NCBI GenBank assembly: GCA_019722365.1
Contig: JADFUC010000569.1
Location: 1 to 64,000, forward strand
Direction of reading: 5' to 3'
Length of the DNA: 64,000 nucleotides
Source of the DNA: Lithospermum erythrorhizon
Lineage: Eukaryota > Streptophyta > Magnoliopsida > Boraginales > Boraginaceae
In this document: in pieces, positions 61,801 through 64,000 of the stretch
Numbering within the stretch: position 1 is the first letter of the stretch
Layout: every line of letters begins with the position of its first letter
Notes under the pieces: generated by a model
Database searches by the model: none
What the model was told of the DNA's origin: nothing
Seen by the model: the letters and a program-made list of their open reading frames with translations, nothing else
Made by a program: the position numbers and the translations under genes

Positions 61801-63412
61801 TGTACCAAAAATGAAGACATTAGTTGATCATCAGTTTGTTTTGACTTAGTACTTGGTTCCTGATATTTGACAATTGTTAATATCTTGCAGTATGGCCCGG
61901 AAATGTTCGAGCAGACTATGAATGGTGGTGGTGGTGGTCCTGGGTTTAATCCATTTGAAGGGGGAAATCCCTTCCAAGACTTATTCAGAAATGGGGCTGA
62001 TGTGAGCTTTTGATCCAACTTTATACTACTCTGTTATTATACATGTTCTGCAACTGTATAAGTAGCCCTCTTGAATATACTTGTTTTTTCCCTTATGTAA
62101 AATAAGCAAAGCTTGAAAAATAACTCATAAACTTTTCTTCTTTCTCTCATGTGGTGTCTTCTACCTTGAGAGCAGATATTCAACATTTTTAACAGGGACA
62201 TTGGTGGTGAGGATATCAAGGTTTTATCTTTTTTCCCTGCTTAAATGTTTGTGAATTAGAGCGTGATTAGCTTAGAATGAGATTAAACAAGTTGTGATGC
62301 TCAGGTTTCCGTGGAACTATCATTTATGGAAGCTGTTAATGGATGCACAAAAACTATAAATTTTCAAACTGACATGAGTTGTGGAGCTTGTGGTAAGGTT
62401 TCATCTATGAGTGTCGTGTAGCAATCAAATTTAATTCTTCGTTGATGTGTCTCTGCACTATGTTTGATGTTCTATTTCTTGTTAATTGCTGATTTTATGA
62501 ATCAGTTAGATGTCTTAGCATGAAGATATTTCTTGTTCAACTGAACTGCGCTCTATTTGGTAACTCCATATGATAATTTCTCTGCTTTATAGGTGGAACT
62601 GGTGTCCCTCCTGGAACAAGGCCTGAGACATGCAAGCGGTGTAAAGGATCTGGCGTGGTGAGTCCCTTAACTTATAAACTTCATATTATTACTTTGTTGT
62701 TTGATACATGCTATTGTGCTAACTTGGATATTTATATGCCAAATTTTTTTCTCATTGCACTGCTTCCAGATCACTTCGCAGAATGGCTTTTTCATGATGC
62801 AGTCTACTTGTCCAAGTTGTAGAGGAGCTGGGAAGATAGTCACGGTATGATAAGTTGTGTGTGCGTTTTTTTCTTTTCTTTTTTATAATTAATAAAAGTA
62901 AACTATTAATAAAAAGTAAACTATCACATAAATATGCTAGCTTTGTATTTGCAATTATCTTTTGGACCTCAAATTTAATATAAAATTTTGTTGTTCAATT
63001 GTTTCAATAGGATTTCTGCAAGACTTGCAAAGGCAAGAGAGTGGTGTCGGGATCCAAATCAGTGAAGTTGAATCTTGTTCCTGGTAAATTGTGAATTCTT
63101 TAGAACATTTTTTAGCTTGTAGCTGTGTATATGGTCGACTTTCGCTATTCTTACGGACTCTTGGCATGAACCAGTTATTGTACTCTTTGGTGAAAGTACA
63201 AGGAATTCTTTTCAAAATGTCTTTGTACTCTCTATTTTGGTTGTCTAATTTGCCTTTTCTGAATATAACTCTCTAAAATATTAATGTTGATACATTTCTA
63301 TAATTGTAGAAATGAGACAATTAAAATTTGAAAGAACATTATACATTTATTGAAAGACATCCTTTTTGTTTCGGCTCAAATATTGAACTATATTTTTTAT
63401 TCATTTCTGTTT

Positions 63413-63446
<34 letters not shown>

Positions 63447-64000
63447 GAGGACCTTTATATTTCCCATTTTCTATTTCCCTTTCACTTTTTTCACTCTTTT
63501 ATGGCCCGGGACAATCATTATTAAATTATTGATATTGCTGTCCCAGTTTTTTATTAGGTAAACTAATGTCGTAATGTTTACGCTTATGGTTTCCTCCATG
63601 TTATGATGATCACCTTTTTGTATCCCTTCATGATTATAATGTGGTTGTTTTCTTTTATATTAATGAGCAATGCCATGTGAAAGATCTTAATGCAATAAAA
63701 AATTGATTGCATACATGATTGTCTGATGTATTTTCTCCTTGTTTGGTGCATACAATATAGGTTCATTAGTTTATTTCCTTTCTTTGGAAACATTTCTATC
63801 ATTGTTTGTGGGATAATGATTCGAGATAGTGTAATGACCATGACCGATGTTGAACTGTTTTCCAAGGACTTTATGGTTGAACTTCTCTAGGTGAATTTTT
63901 TTTCCCTGTAAGAATGTCTTATTTGTCTATGCTTTTATCTGCAGGTATTGACAATAATGAAACACTGAAGGTACATGGAAGTGGTGGGGCTGATCCTGAA
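58896..64000 (+). CDS. Mitochondrial DnaJ/Hsp40 co-chaperone, GFA2-like (partial, 13 exons)
   Basis: Exons: 58896-58958, 60238-60328, 60419-60499, 60992-61077, 61149-61232, 61329-61367, 61891-62001, 62176-62220, 62305-62392, 62593-62657, 62770-62844, 63011-63083, and 63945 to the window end. All introns have GT-AG ends and the frame is continuous for 319 residues. Residues 1-80 form an Arg- and Ser-rich, acid-poor presequence ([17 protein letters not shown]...), as expected for import into mitochondria. The J domain (about 85-150) carries HPD at 113-115, which stimulates Hsp70 ATPase. A Gly/Phe linker follows (about 155-185). The zinc-finger cysteines are all present as pairs (226/229, 243/246, 265/268, 279/282), so this is a type-I DnaJ that can bind unfolded client protein. 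The start of the C-terminal client-binding domain follows, and the gene continues past 64000. It resembles Arabidopsis GFA2, needed for polar nuclei fusion. The start codon is the first ATG of exon 1 and fits the presequence. Confidence 0.93.
58975..59455 (+). repeat. Minisatellite in intron 1 of the DnaJ gene
   Basis: About six tandem copies of an 80-90 bp unit: TTACTCTCTTCGTTTCAAAA, then TTGTTTAGTTTTGACTTTT, then TTTTTAATTTTGAACTCGAA, then TATTTTAAA. The head of each unit resembles the terminal repeat of Stowaway-type MITEs (CTCCCTCCGTTTCAAAAAG), which suggests tandem expansion from a MITE end. Confidence 0.8.
59456..60237 (+). repeat. Degenerate tandem repeats in intron 1, with a duplicated acceptor
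   Basis: Units containing TGTTTGGTGAAAAAT, ATTTTCAAC(C/T)TACTTT, TTTGTTAATTTTGA and GATTATCTTTTTGAG recur about four times. The last unit ends with the true exon-2 acceptor (TTGTTCAG at 60230-60237). The preceding unit has a near copy (TTTCGTGCAG, ending 60083) followed by GTTTATGAAATGTTATC, very like the start of exon 2. Use of the earlier acceptor would shift the frame. Confidence 0.75.
63416..63443. repeat. (TA)n microsatellite in DnaJ intron 12
   Basis: About 14 uninterrupted TA units; likely length-polymorphic. Confidence 0.95.

Noticed and set aside
61566..62018. 150-codon open stretch on the minus strand
   Set aside because: It is the complement of DnaJ exon 7 and adjacent introns, and has no recognisable domain.
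1..64000. CRISPR arrays, bacterial operons, phage or tRNA/rRNA genes
   Set aside because: Spliced genes and plant retroelements show a eukaryotic nuclear origin. Direct repeats found are LTRs or tandem repeats, and I recognised no tRNA or rRNA sequence by eye.

Overview
This is a plant nuclear window, from a eudicot whose species I cannot name. The evidence is a spliced gene with GT-AG introns and a mitochondrial-type presequence, nested Ty1/copia and Ty3/gypsy LTR retrotransposons, plant L1-type LINEs, and an AT-rich background. About three quarters of the window is transposable element. I support only two host genes.

Host genes. (1) 23583-23988 (+): a two-exon gene for a small secreted cysteine-rich peptide. 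Exon 1 encodes the signal peptide and exon 2 a mature domain with eight cysteines. The cysteine order, with a Gly-x-Cys at the second cysteine and two Cys-x-Cys pairs, is that of SCR/SP11-like (defensin-like) plant peptides. (2) 58896-64000 (+, runs off the window): the first 13 exons of a mitochondrial type-I DnaJ/Hsp40 co-chaperone like Arabidopsis GFA2. It has a J domain with HPD, a Gly/Phe linker, and all four zinc-finger cysteine pairs. Its intron 1 holds a minisatellite and degenerate tandem repeats.

Layout. 1-14.5 kb is a three-level nest. A copia-family LTR is split at 1765/12838 by a Ty3/gypsy-like solo LTR (TSD TAATT), which is itself split by copia element A (3309-11886). Two LTRs of another family (C) lie on either side in opposite orientation. 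14.5-17.4 kb is AT-rich with nothing identifiable. 17378-23098 is element H, an LTR element with TSD AATAT and no recognisable gag-pol. 23.1-25.8 kb is the island with the SCR-like gene and one copy of a dispersed repeat. 25.8-26.4 kb is a LINE endonuclease fragment cut by copia element B (minus strand, 26433-35372). B carries a solo LTR of the A family (TSD ATATT) in its leader. 36-45.4 kb is copia element D (+), with copia element E inserted antisense between its RT and RNase H. 45442-46640 is element F, a 1.2 kb miniature LTR element with TSD CAAAT. 49.0-55.4 kb is a LINE 3' half interrupted by copia element G (49405-54002, TSD TTTTC). 55.4-58.6 kb holds tandem copies of the repeat also seen at 24.3-25.0 kb. 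From 58.9 kb onward is the DnaJ gene.

The pol reading frames of elements A, B, D, E and G are broken by many short indels, yet the LTR pairs of A and G share long near-identical stretches. The two single-copy host genes are intact. That contrast may reflect uncorrected consensus errors in repeats rather than age. I saw no tRNA, rRNA or CRISPR. Nothing here amounts to a multi-gene system; the most novel item is the SCR-like peptide gene.
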